64,000 bases of DNA from Parietaria judaica. Its lineage: Eukaryota; Streptophyta; Magnoliopsida; Rosales; Urticaceae. Positions 46,131-58,562 of this stretch are shown one piece after another. The notes beneath the pieces are model-generated. The model saw nothing but the letters and a program-made list of their open reading frames with translations, made no database searches and was not told where the DNA came from. Numbering within the stretch: the first letter of the stretch is position 1; each line of letters begins with the position of its first letter. The translations under genes and the position numbers were made by a program. Location: the NCBI GenBank assembly GCA_954871525.1, contig OX940862.1:38990232-39054231 (forward strand), in the 5' to 3' direction.

Positions 46131-47466
46131 TTTTAATTGTTGTAGTTTTATTAATATAATTTTGAATTGTTGTGAGTTATTTTGTTATTTGAAAAAGTAT
46201 TAAATGTAATGTTGGATTGTTGTGAGTGATTTTGTTGTTTTAAAACTATTAAATGTAATGTTGAATTGTTGTGAGTGATTTTGTTGTTTTAAAACTAATA
46301 AATGTAATATTTAATTGCTGTAAGTGATTTTGTTGTTTTAAAATTATTAAATGTATTGTTTAACTATTGTAAGCGATTATGTTGTTTTAATATTAAATTT
46401 AATGTTGAATTGTTCGAAGTGATTTTGTTGTTTTAAAATTAATAAATGTAATGAAGTATGATACTCGCCGCGGCACAATGTTAACAATGCCTTGGCAAGA
46501 CCTATTGAACCATGATTAATAACCGTAGTCGAACTCACGCCACGGCATATCAAAATCTATGCCTCGGCATTTTTACAATGGCCGCGGCAGAATGGTAGTA
46601 ACGCCGCGGCGTTTAGTGACTTACAGAGTCCGTGCTCTCTGTATAATTTGAAACAACATATAGGCCTCGGCATGGTATCAGCAAGCCGTGGCTTCGTTGG
46701 CCATGCCAGGGCATGGGTAACAGAATGCCGCAGCTTACATCGTCTGTTTACCAAAGTACCCTCACAATATGCAACTCGCCGAGGCCTTTCTTGAAAGTGC
46801 CGCGGCGAGTTGCATAATCAAGAGGGCAAATTTGTAAATTAAAATGAAGCCACAGCGTGTTCATTCAAATGCCGCGGCATGATAAGTAAATTTACAATGT
46901 AATTATTAGTTATCATATTAATTGTAACACAATTTTAGTAAATTAAATTATCTCATTAATAAACTATGAAAATGTTGATAATTTTATTATAAAAAAAACA
47001 AAATAATGCACTTAATTATCATAACTAAATAATCGTTCAAACAAAAAACACAACATTGTACTATTAATTATATAATTTTTCAAACCAAAAATATAAAAAA
47101 TTAATATAATTACAGTTTAATTTTATGGGTTTAAAGTCTAGGGTAAAATTGTAAAAATTAATTAACCACGCCGGGGCTTATTTTGTAGAAGCCACACTTT
47201 ATCTCAAACGTCGGATATATCCGCTGCAGAAACTGAACACGCCGCGGCATATATAACCCCTCCCGCGGCTTTCTGTCGCTGACACAAAAACGGCTAGTTT
47301 TTTTTTCACCCGAATTATTACCCGACAACGGTAATAAACGGCTATATTTGTTAAGAACGTTTAAATTCACACAAATCTTCTATTTAAACCTATACTTGTT
47401 CATATTTTATTCTATGTTTCATCAAATTAATCCTTAGATTAAAAAATATCATCATTTTTCTTTGTT
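46131..47466. repeat. Spacer 27
   Basis: Private: TTAACTATTG, GCCAGGGCATGG, and before copy 28 GCCGGGGCTT and GAAGCCACACTTT, both of which damage boxes. A shorter T-run contributes to the 1,774-bp unit. Confidence 0.82.
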
Positions 47467-47904
47467 ATGGATGATCCGTCTCGTTTCGGTTCGTCATCGG
47501 AATATCATCAGGGATTCTTTTTCGGGTTTACCTCTTCCTCTTCCTCCGATGATGATAGTTTTTCTATGGATACAAGTTCCAATAATACTATTGTCATATC
47601 CTCTGACGACACCGAGGAGTTTGAAATGCCTCCGAATCCAACTCTAAATCGGACCTCTCGTGCCGGTGGGCCACGACCGACGAGGGGGCGTGGGCGTGGA
47701 CGTGGTAGGCCACCGTCTTTACTATGGGAAACAGATTTTCAAATGAGGCTCAAATGGAACAATGAGACTCAAACTCAAGATAGGTACGCCAAATGCAAAT
47801 GGTGCCGTCAAGAAATTCTCGCAATCGTTGAACGAGGCACAACTCATTTACGCCGACATGCTAATCGTTGTCGTAGAGATTTAGGTATTGATGACGAATT
47901 ATGA
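47467..47904 (+). CDS. BED-type zinc-finger miniprotein, copy 28
   Basis: 145 residues, consensus protein; one silent change (TCT at Ser46). Confidence 0.63.
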   Translation: MDDPSRFGSSSEYHQGFFFGFTSSSSSDDDSFSMDTSSNNTIVISSDDTEEFEMPPNPTLNRTSRAGGPRPTRGRGRGRGRPPSLLWETDFQMRLKWNNETQTQDRYAKCKWCRQEILAIVERGTTHLRRHANRCRRDLGIDDEL

Positions 47905-49243
47905 TTTTAATTGTTGTAGTTTTATTAATATAATTTTGAATTGTTGTGAGTTATTTTGTTATTTGAAAAAGTATTAAATGTAATGTTGGATTGTTGTGAG
48001 TGATTTTGTTGTTTTAAAACTATTAAATGTAATGTTGAATTGTTGTGAGTGATTTTGTTGTTTTAAAACTAATAAATGTAATATTTAATTGCTGTAAGTG
48101 ATTTTGTTGTTTTAAAATTATTAAATGTATTGTTTAACTGTTGTAAGCGATTATGTTGTTTTAATATTAAATTTAATGTTGAATTGTTCGAAGTGATTTT
48201 GTTGTTTTAAAATTAATAAATGTAATGAAGTATGATACTCGCCGCGGCACAATGTTAACAATGCCTTGGCAAGACCTATTGAACCATGATTAATAACCGT
48301 AGTCGAACTCACGCCACGGCATATCAAAATCTATGCCTCGGCATTTTTACAATGGCCGCGGCAGAATGGTAGTAACGCCGCGGCGTTTAGTGACTTACAG
48401 AGTCCGTGCTCTCTGAATAATTTGAAACAACATATAGGCCTCGGCATGGTATCAGCAAGCCGTGGCTTCGTTGGCCATGCCAAGGCATGGGTAATAGAAT
48501 GCCGCAGCTTACATCGTCTGTTTACCAAAGTACCCTCACAATATGCAACTCGCCGAGGCCTTTCTTGAAAGTGCCGCGGCGAGTTGCATAATCAAGAGGG
48601 CAAATTTGTAAATTATAATGAAGCCACAGCGTGTTCATTCAAATGCCGCGGCATGATAAGTAAATTTACAATGTAATTATTAGTTATCATATTAATTGTA
48701 ACACAATTTTAGTAAATTAAATTATCTCATTAATAAACTATGAAAATGTTGATAATTTTATTATAAAAAAAACAAAATAATGCACTTAATTATCATAACT
48801 AAATAATCGTTCAAACAAAAAACACAACATTGTACTATTAATTATATAATTTTTCAAACCAAAAATATAAAAAATTAATATAATTACAGTTTAATTTTAT
48901 GGGTTTAAAGTCTAGGGTAAAATTGTAAAAATTAATTAACCACGCCGCGGCTTATTTTGTAGAAGCCACGGCTTTATCTCAAACGTCGGATATATCCGCT
49001 ACAGAAACTGAACACGCCGCGGCATATATAACCCCTCCCGCGGCTTTCTGTCGCTGACACAAAAACGGCTAGTTTTTTTTCTTCACCCGAATTATTACCC
49101 GACAACGGTAATAAACGGCTATATTTGTTAAGAACGTTTAAATTCACACAAATATTCTATTTAAACCTATACTTGTTCATATTTTATTCTATGTTTCCTC
49201 AAATTAATCCTTAGATTAAAAAATATCATCATTTTTCTTTGTT
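47905..49243. repeat. Spacer 28
   Basis: Private: CTCTGAATAAT, GTAATAGAATG, AATTATAATGAAG, CCGCTACAG, a T-run interrupted by C (TTTTTTTTCTTC), AAATATTCTATTT and TTTCCTCAAATT in the upstream ORF of copy 29. Confidence 0.82.
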
Positions 49244-49681
49244 ATGGATGATCCGTCTCGTTTCGGTTCGTCATCGGAATATCATCAGGGATTCTTTTTC
49301 GGGTTTACCTCTTCCTCTTCCTCCGATGATGATAGTTTTTCTATGGATACAAGTTCCAATAATACTATTGTCATATCCTCCGACGACACCGAGGAGTTTG
49401 AAATGCCTCCGAATCCAACTCTAAATCGGACCTCTCGTGCCGGTGGGCCACGACCGACGAGGGGGCGTGGGCGTGGACGTGGTAGGCCACCGTCTTTACT
49501 ATGGGAAACAGATTTTCAAATGAGACTCAAATGGAACAATGAGACTTAAACTCAAGATAGGTACGCCAAATGCAAATGGTGCCGTCAAGAAATTCTCGCA
49601 ATCGTTGAACGAGGTACAACTCATTTACGCCGACATGCTAATCGTTGTCGTAGAGATTTAGGTATTGATGACGAATTATGA
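49244..49681 (+). pseudogene. BED-finger ORF copy 29, nonsense before the finger
   Basis: CAA to TAA at 49547-49549 (codon 102) stops translation after 101 residues, just before the zinc finger. The acidic, SUMO-interaction-like and RG parts would remain. Downstream sequence is otherwise intact to the normal stop. Two silent changes (AGA at Arg94, GGT at Gly124) are private. Confidence 0.85.
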
Positions 49682-51021
49682 TTTTAATTGTTGTAGTTTT
49701 ATTAATATAATTTTGAATTGTTGTGAGTTATTTTGTTATTTGAAAAAGTATTAAATGTAATGTTGGATTGTTGTGAGTGATTTTGTTGTTTTAAAACTAT
49801 TAAATGTAATGTTGAATTGTTGTGAGTGATTTTGTTGTTTTAAAACTAATAAATGTAATATTTAATTGCTGTAAGTGATTTTGTTGTTTTAAAATTATTA
49901 AATGTATTGTTTAACTGTTGTAAGCGATTATGTTGTTTTAATATTAAATTTAATGTTGAATTGTTCGAAGTGATTTTGTTGTTTTAAAATTAATAAATGT
50001 AATGAAGTATGATACTCGCCGCGGCACAATGTTAACAATGCCTTGGCAAGACCTATTGAACCATGATTAATAACCGTAGTCGAACTCACGCCACGGCATA
50101 TCAAAATCTATGCCTCGGCATTTTTACAATGGACGCGGCAGAATGGTAGTAACGCCGCGGCGTTTAGTGACTTACAGAGTCCGTGCTCTCTGTATAATTT
50201 GAAACAACATATAGGCCTCGGCATGGTATCAGCAAGCCGTGGCTTCGTTGGCCATACCAAGGCATGGGTAACAGAATGCCGCAGCTTACATCGTCTGTTT
50301 ACCAAAGTACCCTCACAATATGCAACTCGCCGAGGCCTTTCTTGAAAGTGCCGCGGCGAGTTGCATAATCAAGAGGGCAAATTTGTAAATTAAAATGAAG
50401 CCACAGCGTGTTCATTCAAATGCCGCGGCATGATAAGTAAATTTACAATGTAATTATTAGTTATCATATTAATTGTAACACAATTTTAGTAAATTAAATT
50501 ATCTCATTAATAAACTATGAAAATGTTGATAATTTTATTATAAAAAAAAACAAAATAATGCACTTAATTATCATAACTAAATAATCGTTCAAACAAAAAA
50601 CACAACATTGTACTATTAATTATATAATTTTTCAAACCAAAAATATAAAAAATTAATATAATTACAGTTTAATTTTATGGGTTTAAAGTCTAGGGTAAAA
50701 TTGTAAAAATTAATTAACCACGCCGCGGCTTATTTTGTAGAAGCCACGGCTTTATCTCAAACGTCGGATATATCCGCTGCAGAAACTGAACACGCCGCGG
50801 CATATATAACCCCTCCCGCGGCTTTCTGTCGCTGACACAAAAACGGCTAGTTTTTTTTTTTCACCCGAATTATTACCCGACAACGGTAATAAACGGCTAT
50901 ATTTGTTAAGAACGTTTAAATTCACACAAATCTTCTATTTAAACCTATACTTGTTCATATTTTATTCTATGTTTCATCAAATTAATCCTTAGATTAAAAA
51001 ATATCATCATTTTTCTTTGTT
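49682..51021. repeat. Spacer 29
   Basis: Private box changes GGACGCGGC and GGCCATACCAAGG; A9; a longer T-run (T11) in the promoter of copy 30. Confidence 0.82.
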
Positions 51022-51459
51022 ATGTATGATCCGTCTCGTTTCGGTTCGTCATCGGAATATCATAAGGGATTCTTTTTCGGGTTTACCTCTTCCTCTTCCT
51101 CCGATGATGATAGTTTTTCTATGGATACAAGTTCCAATAATACTATTTTCATATCCTCCGACGACACCGAGGAGTTTGAAATGCCTCCGAATCCAACTCT
51201 AAATCGGACCTCTCGTGCCGGTGGGCCACGACCGACGAGGGGGCGTGGGCGTGGACGTGGTAGGCCACCGTCTTTACTATGGGAAACAGATTTTCAAATG
51301 AGGCTCAAATGGAACAATGAGACTCAAACTCAAGATAGGTACGCCAAATGCAAATGGTGCCGTCAAGAAATTCTCGCAATCGTTGAACGAGGCACAACTC
51401 ATTTACACCGACATGCTAATCGTTGTCGTAGAGATTTAGGTATTGATGACGAATTATGA
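51022..51459 (+). CDS. BED-type zinc-finger miniprotein, copy 30
   Basis: 145 residues with Tyr2, Lys15, Phe43 (in the hydrophobic core of the SUMO-interaction-like motif) and His129 between the two zinc histidines. Ligands themselves are kept. The start context becomes ATGT instead of ATGG. Confidence 0.57.
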   Translation: MYDPSRFGSSSEYHKGFFFGFTSSSSSDDDSFSMDTSSNNTIFISSDDTEEFEMPPNPTLNRTSRAGGPRPTRGRGRGRGRPPSLLWETDFQMRLKWNNETQTQDRYAKCKWCRQEILAIVERGTTHLHRHANRCRRDLGIDDEL

Positions 51460-52796
51460 TTTTAATTGTTGTAGTTTTATTAATATAATTTTGAATTGTT
51501 GTGAGTTATTTTGTTATTTGAAAAAGTATTAAATGTAATGTTGGATTGTTGTGAGTGATTTTGTTGTTTTAAAACTATTAAATGTAATGTTGAATTGTTG
51601 TGAGTGATTTTGTTGTTTTAAAACTAATAAATGTAATATTTAATTGCTGTAAGTGATTTTGTTGTTTTAAAATTATTAAATGTATTGTTTAACTGTTGTA
51701 AGCGATTATGTTGTTTTAATATTAAATTTAATGTTGAATTGTTCGAAGTGATTTTGTTGTTTTAAAATTAATAAATGTAATGAAGTATGATACTCGCCGC
51801 GGCACAATGTTAACAATGCCTTGGCAAGACCTATTGAACCATGATTAATAACCGTAGTCGAACTCACGCCACGGCATATCAAAATCTATGCCTCGGCATT
51901 TTTACAATGGCCGCGGCAGAATGGTAGTAACGCCGCGGCGTTTAGTGACTTACAGAGTCCGTGCTCTCTGTATAATTTGAAACAACATATAGGCCTCGGC
52001 ATGGTATCAGCAAGCCGTGGCTTCGTTAGCCATGCCAAGGCATGGGTAACAGAATGCCGCAGCTTACATCGTCTGTTTACCAAAGTACCCTCACAATATG
52101 CAACTCGCCGAGGCCTTTCTTGAAAGTGCCGCGGCGAGTTGCATAATCAAGAGGGCAAATTTGTAAATTAAAATGATGCCACAGCGTGTTCATTCAAATG
52201 CCTCGGCATGATAAGTAAATTTACAATGTAATTATTAGTTATCATATTAATTGTAACACAATTTTAGTAAATTAAATTATCTCATTAATAAACTATGAAA
52301 TTGTTGATAATTTTATTATAAAAAAAACAAAATAATGCACTTAATTATCATAACTAAATAATCGTTCAAACAAAAAACACAACATTGTACTATTAATTAT
52401 ATAATTTTTCAAACCAAAAATATAAAAAATTAATATAATTACAGTTTAATTTTATGGGTTTAAAGTCTAGGGTAAAATTGTAAAAATTAATTAACCACGC
52501 CGCGGCTTATTTTGTAGAAGCCACGGCTTTATCTCAAACGTCGGATATATCCGCTGCAGAAACTGAACACGCCGCGGCATATATAACCCCTCCCGCGGCT
52601 TTCTGTCGCTGACACAAAAACGGCTAGTTTTTTTTTCACCCGAATTATTACCCGACAACGGTAATAAACGGCTATATTTGTTAAGAACGTTTAAATTCAC
52701 ACAAATCTTCTATTTAAACCTATACTTGTTCATATTTTATTCTATGTTTCATCAAATTAATCCTTAGAATAAAAAATATCATCATTTTTCTTTGTT
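51460..52796. repeat. Spacer 30
   Basis: GCCTCGGCATGAT and GAAATTGTTG, shared with spacer 33. Private CGTTAGCCATGCC and AATGATGCCAC. T-run of T8; TTAGAATAAAA before copy 31. Confidence 0.82.
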
Positions 52797-53234
52797 ATGG
52801 ATGATCCGTCTCGTTTCGGTTCGTCATCGGAATATCATCAGGGATTCTTTTTCGGGTTTACCTCTTCCTCTTCCTCCGATGATGATAGTTTTTCTATGGA
52901 TACAAGTTCCAATAATACTATTGTCATATCCTCCGACGACACCGAGGAGTTTGAAATGCCTCCGAATCCAACTCTAAATCGGACCTCTCGTGCCGGTGGG
53001 CCACGACCGACGAGGGGGCGTGGGCGTGGACGTGGTAGGCCACCGTCTTTACTATGGGAAACAGATTTTCAAATGAGGCTCAAATGGAACAATGAGACTC
53101 AAACTAAAGATAGGTACACCAAATGCAAATGGTTCCGTCAAGAAATTCTCGCAATCGTTGAACGAGGCACAACTCATTTACGCCGACATGCTAATCGTTG
53201 TCGTAGAGATTTAGGTATTGATGACGAATTATGA
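52797..53234 (+). CDS. BED-finger ORF copy 31, second zinc cysteine lost
   Basis: 145 codons with Lys104, Thr108 and Phe113. The CxxC pair is broken, as in copies 33-35, with which it shares Thr108. Confidence 0.5.
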   Translation: MDDPSRFGSSSEYHQGFFFGFTSSSSSDDDSFSMDTSSNNTIVISSDDTEEFEMPPNPTLNRTSRAGGPRPTRGRGRGRGRPPSLLWETDFQMRLKWNNETQTKDRYTKCKWFRQEILAIVERGTTHLRRHANRCRRDLGIDDEL

Positions 53235-54572
53235 TTTTAATTGTTGTAGTTTTATTAATATAATTTTGAATTGTTGTGAGTTATTTTGTTATTTGAAAAA
53301 GTATTAAATGTAATGTTGGATTGTTGTGAGTGATTTTGTTGTTTTAAAACTATTAAATGTAATGTTGAATTGTTGTGAGTGATTTTGTTGTTTTAAAACT
53401 AATAAATGTAATATTTAATTGCTGTAAGTGATTTTGTTGTTTTAAAATTATTAAATGTATTGTTTAACTGTTGTAAGCGATTATGTTGTTTTAATATTAA
53501 ATTTAATGTTGAATTGTTCGAAGTGATTTTGTTGTTTTAAAATTAATAAATGTAATGAAGTATGATACTCGCCGCGGCACAATGTTAACAATGCCTTGGC
53601 AAGACCTATTGAACCATGATTAATAACCGTAGTCGAACTCACGCCACGGCATATCAAAATCTATGCCTCGGCATTTTTACAATGGCCGCGGCAGAATGGT
53701 AGTAACGCCGCGGCGTTTAGTGACTTACAGAGTCCGTGCTCTCGGTATAATTTGAAACAACATATAGGCCTCGGCATGGTATCAGCAAGCCGTGGCTTCG
53801 TTGGCCATGCCAAGGCATGGGTAACAGAATGCCGCAGCTTACATCGTCTGTTTACCAAAGTACCCTCACAATATGCAACTCGCCGAGGCCTTTCTTGAAA
53901 GTGCCGCGGCGAGTTGCATAATCAAGAGGGCAAATTTGTAAATTAAAATGAAGCCACAGCGTGTTCATTCAAATGCCGCGGCATGATAAGTAAATTTACA
54001 ATGTAATTATTAGTTATCATATTAATTGTAACACAATTTTAGTAAATTAAATTATCTCATTAATAAACTATGAAAATGTTGATAATTTTATTATAAGAAA
54101 AACAAAATAATGCACTTAATTATCATAACTAAATAATCGTTCAAACAAAAAACACAACATTGTACTATTAATTATATAATTTTTCAAACCAAAAATATAA
54201 AAAATTAATATAATTACAGTTTAATTTTATGGGTTTAAAGTCTAGGGTAAAATTGTAAAAATTAATTAACCACGCCGCGGCTTATTTTGTAGAAGCCACG
54301 GCTTTATCTCAAACGTCGGATATATCCGCTGCAGAAACTGAACACGCCGCGGCATATATAACCCCTCCCGCGGCTTTCTGTCGCTGACACAAAAACGGCT
54401 AGTTTTTTTTTTCACCCGAATTATTACGCGACAACGGTAATAAACGGCTATATTTGTTAAGAACGTTTAAATTCACACAAATCTTCTATTTAAACCTATA
54501 CTTGTTCATATTTTATTCTATGTTTCATCAAATTAATCCTTAGATTAAAAAATATCATCATTTTTCTTTGTT
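53235..54572. repeat. Spacer 31
   Basis: CTCTCGGTATAAT and TTATAAGAAAAAC, then ATTACGCGAC before copy 32; the same set occurs in spacer 34. Confidence 0.82.
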
Positions 54573-55010
54573 ATGGATGATCCGTCTCGTTTCGGTTCGT
54601 CATCGGAATATCATCAGGGATTCTTTTTCGGGTTTACCTCTTCCTCTTCCTCCGATGATGATAGTTTTTCTATGGATACAAGTTCCAATAATACTATTGT
54701 CATATCCTCCGACGACACCGAGGAGTTTGAAATGCCTCCGAATCCAACTCTAAATCGGACCTCTCGTGCCGGTGGGCGACGACCGACGAGGGGGCGTGGG
54801 CGTGGACGTGGTAGGCCACCGTCTTTACTATGGGAAACAGATTTTCAAATGAGGCTCAAATGGAACAATGAGACTCAAACTCAAGATAGGTACGCCAAAT
54901 GCAAATGGTGCCGTCAAGAAATTCTCGCAATCGTTGAACGAGGCACAACTCATTTACGCCGACATGCTAATCGTTGTCGTAGAGATATAGGTATTGATGA
55001 CGAATTATGA
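54573..55010 (+). CDS. BED-type zinc-finger miniprotein, copy 32
   Basis: 145 residues with Arg69 and Ile139; CKWC intact. Confidence 0.6.
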   Translation: MDDPSRFGSSSEYHQGFFFGFTSSSSSDDDSFSMDTSSNNTIVISSDDTEEFEMPPNPTLNRTSRAGGRRPTRGRGRGRGRPPSLLWETDFQMRLKWNNETQTQDRYAKCKWCRQEILAIVERGTTHLRRHANRCRRDIGIDDEL

Positions 55011-56348
55011 TTTTAATTGTTGTAGTTTTATTAATATAATTTTGAATTGTTGTGAGTTATTTTGTTATTTGAAAAAGTATTAAATGTAATGTTGGATTGT
55101 TGTGAGTGATTTTGTTGTTTTAAAACTATTAAATGTAATGTTGAATTGTTGTGAGTGATTTTGTTGTTTTAAAACTAATAAATGTAATATTTAATTGCTG
55201 TAAGTGATTTTGTTGTTTTAAATTTATTAAATGTATTGTTTAACTGTTGTAAGCGATTATGTTGTTTTAATATTAAATTTAATGTTGAATTGTTCGAAGT
55301 GATTTTGTTGTTTTAAAATTAATAAATGTAATGAAGTATGATACTCGCCGCAGCACAATGTTAACAATGCCTTGGCAAGACCTATTGAACCATGATTAAT
55401 AACCGTAGTCGAACTCACGCCACGGCATATCAAAATCTATGCCTCGGCATTTTTACAATGGCCGCGGCAGAATGGTAGTAACGTCGCGGCGTTTAGTGAC
55501 TTACAGAGTCCGTGCTCTCTGTATAATTTGAAACAACATATAGGCCTCGGCATGGTATCAGCAAGCCGTGGCTTCGTTGGCCATGCCAAGGCATGGGTAA
55601 CAGAATGCCGCAGCTTACATCGTCTGTTTACCAAAGTACCCTCACAATATGCAACTCGCCGAGGCCTTTCTTGAAAGTGCCGCGGCGAGTTGCATAATCA
55701 AGAGGGCAAATTCGTAAATTAAAATGAAGCCACAGCGTGTTCATTCAAATGCCGCGGCATGATAAGTAAATTTACAATGTAATTATTAGTTATCATATTA
55801 ATTGTAACACAATTTTAGTAAATTAAATTATCTCATTAATAAACTATGAAAATGTTGATAATTTTATTATAAAAAAAACAAAATAATGCACTTAATTATC
55901 ATAACTAAATAATCGTTCAAACAAAAAACACAACATTGTACTATTAATTATATAATTTTTCAAACCAAAAATATAAAAAATTAATATAATTACAGTTTAA
56001 TTTTATGGGTTTAAAGTCTAGGGTAAAATTGTAAAAATTAATTAACCACGCCGCGGCTTATTTTGTAGAAGCCACGGCTTTATCTCAAACGTCGGATATA
56101 TCCGCTGCAGAAACTGAACACGCCGCGGCATATATAACCCCTCCCGCGGCTTTCTGTCGCTGACACAAAAACGGCTAGTTTTTTTTTTCACCCGAATTAT
56201 TACCCGACAACGGTAATAAACGGCTATATTTGTTAAGAACGTTTAAATTCACACAAATCTTCTATTTAAACCTATACTTGTTCATATTTTATTCTATGTT
56301 TCATCAAATTAATCCTTAGATTAAAAAATATCATCATTTTTCTTTGTT
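55011..56348. repeat. Spacer 32
   Basis: Private AAATTTATTAAATG, GCCGCAGCACAATG and ACGTCGCGGCG; AAATTCGTAAATT shared with spacers 26, 35 and 36. Confidence 0.82.
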
Positions 56349-56786
56349 ATGGATGATCCGTCTCGTTTCGGTTCGTCATCGGAATATCATCAGGGATTCT
56401 TTTTCGGGTTTACCTCCTTCTCTTCCTCCGATGATGATAGTTTTTCTATGGATACAAGTTCCAATAATACTATTGTCATATCCTCCGACGACACCGAGGA
56501 GTTTGAAATGCCTCCGAATCCAACTCTAAATCGGACCTCTCGTGCCGGTGGGCCACGACCGACGAGGGGGCGTGGGCGTGGACGTGGTAGGCCACCGTCT
56601 TTACTATGGGAAACAGATTTTCAAATGAGGCTCAAATGGAACAATGAGACTCAAACTCAAGATAGGTTCACCAAATGCAAATGGTTCCGTCAAGAAATTC
56701 TCGCAATCGTTGAACGAGGCACAACTCTATTACGCCGACATGCTAATCGTTGTCGTAGAGATTTAGGTATTGATGACGAATTATGA
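56349..56786 (+). CDS. BED-finger ORF copy 33, two zinc ligands lost
   Basis: 145 codons with Phe24, Phe107, Thr108, Phe113 and Leu127. Loss of C113 and H127 together makes a zinc-binding finger very unlikely, although the frame is open to the normal stop. Confidence 0.45.
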   Translation: MDDPSRFGSSSEYHQGFFFGFTSFSSSDDDSFSMDTSSNNTIVISSDDTEEFEMPPNPTLNRTSRAGGPRPTRGRGRGRGRPPSLLWETDFQMRLKWNNETQTQDRFTKCKWFRQEILAIVERGTTLLRRHANRCRRDLGIDDEL

Positions 56787-58124
56787 TTTTAATTGTTGTA
56801 GTTTTATTAATATAATTTTGAATTGTTGTGAGTTATTTTGTTATTTGAAAAAGTATTAAATGTAATGTTGGATTGTTGTGAGTGATTTTGTTGTTTTAAA
56901 ACTATTAAATGTAATGTTGAATTGTTGTGAGTGATTTTGTTGTTTTAAAACTAATAAATGTAATATTTAATTGCTGTAAGTGATTTTGTTGTTTTAAAAT
57001 TATTAAATGTATTGTTTAACTGTTGTAAGCGATTATGTTGTTTTAATATTAAATTTAATGTTGAATTGTTCGAAGTGATTTTGTTGTTTTAAAATTAATA
57101 AATGTAATGAAGTATGATACTCGCCGCGGCACAATGTTAACAATGCCTTGGCAAGACCTATTGAACCATGATTAATAACCGTAGTCGAACTCACGCCACG
57201 GCATATCAAAATCTATGCCTCGGCATTTTTACAATGGCCGCGGCAGAATGGTAGTAACGCCGCGGCGTTTAGTGACTTACAGAGTCCGTGCTCTCTGTAT
57301 AATTTGAAACAACATATAGGCCTCGGCATGGTATCAGCAAGCCGTGGCTTCGTTGGCCATGCCAAGGCATGGGTAACAGAATGCCGCAGCTTACATCGTC
57401 TGTTTACCAAAGTACCCTCACAATATGCAACTCGCCGAGGCCTTTCTTGAAAGTGCCGCGGCGAGTTGCATAATCAAGAGGGCAAATTTGTAAATTAAAA
57501 TGAAGCCACAGCGTGTTCATTCAAATGCCTCGGCATGATAAGTAAATTTACAATGTAATTATTAGTTATCATATTAATTGTAACACAATTTTAGTAAATT
57601 AAATTATCTCATTAATAAACTATGAAATTGTTGATAATTTTATTATAAAAAAAACAAAATAATGCACTTAATTATCATAACTAAATAATCGTTCAAACAA
57701 AAAACACAACATTGTACTATTAATTATATAATTTTTCAAACCAAAAATATAAAAAATTAATATAATTACAGTTTAATTTTATGGGTTTAAAGTCTAGGGT
57801 AAAATTGTAAAAATTAATTAACCACGCCGCGGCTTATTTTGTAGAAGCCACGGCTTTATCTCAAACGTCGGATATATCCGCTGCAGAAACTGAACACGCC
57901 GCGGCATATATAACCCCTCCCGCGGCTTTCTGTCGCTGACACAAAAACGGCTAGTTTTTTTTTTCACCCGAATTATTACCCGACAACGGTAATAAACGGC
58001 TATATTTGTTAAGAACGTTTAAATTCACACAAATCTTCTATTTAAACCTATACTTGTTCATATTTTATTCTATGTTTCATCAAATTAATCCTTAGAATAA
58101 AAAATATCATCATTTTTCTTTGTT
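56787..58124. repeat. Spacer 33
   Basis: GCCTCGGCATGAT, GAAATTGTTG and TTAGAATAAAA, matching spacer 30 5,328 bp earlier but without its private changes. Confidence 0.82.
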
Positions 58125-58562
58125 ATGGATGATCCGTCTCGTTTCGGTTCGTCATCGGAATATCATCAGGGATTCTTTTTCGGGTTTACCTCTTCCTCTT
58201 CCTCCGATGATGATAGTTTTTCTATGGATACAAGTTCCAATAATACTATTGTCATATCCTCCGACGACACCGAGGAGTTTGAAATGCCTCCGAATCCAAC
58301 TCTAAATCGGACCTCTCGTGCCGGTGGGCCACGACCGACGAGGGGGCGTGGGCGTGGACGTGGTAGGCCACCGTCTTTACTATGGGAAACAGGTTTTCAA
58401 ATGAGGCTCAAATGGAACAATGAGACTCAAACTCAAGATAGGTACACCAAATGCAAATGGTTCTGTCAAGAAATTCTCGCAATCGTTGAACGAGGCACAA
58501 CTCATTTACGCCGACATGCTAATCGTTGTCGTAGAGATTTAGGTATTGATGACGAATTATGA
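58125..58562 (+). CDS. BED-finger ORF copy 34, second zinc cysteine lost
   Basis: 145 codons with Gly90, Thr108, Phe113 and Cys114. The new Cys114 sits one place after the lost ligand and might or might not replace it. Confidence 0.48.
   Translation: MDDPSRFGSSSEYHQGFFFGFTSSSSSDDDSFSMDTSSNNTIVISSDDTEEFEMPPNPTLNRTSRAGGPRPTRGRGRGRGRPPSLLWETGFQMRLKWNNETQTQDRYTKCKWFCQEILAIVERGTTHLRRHANRCRRDLGIDDEL

Noticed and set aside
47158..47370. 69-70 codon minus-strand frame in the promoter region before copies 28, 31 and 36
   Set aside because: It appears only when the T-run is shorter; a length accident, over promoter-like motifs.
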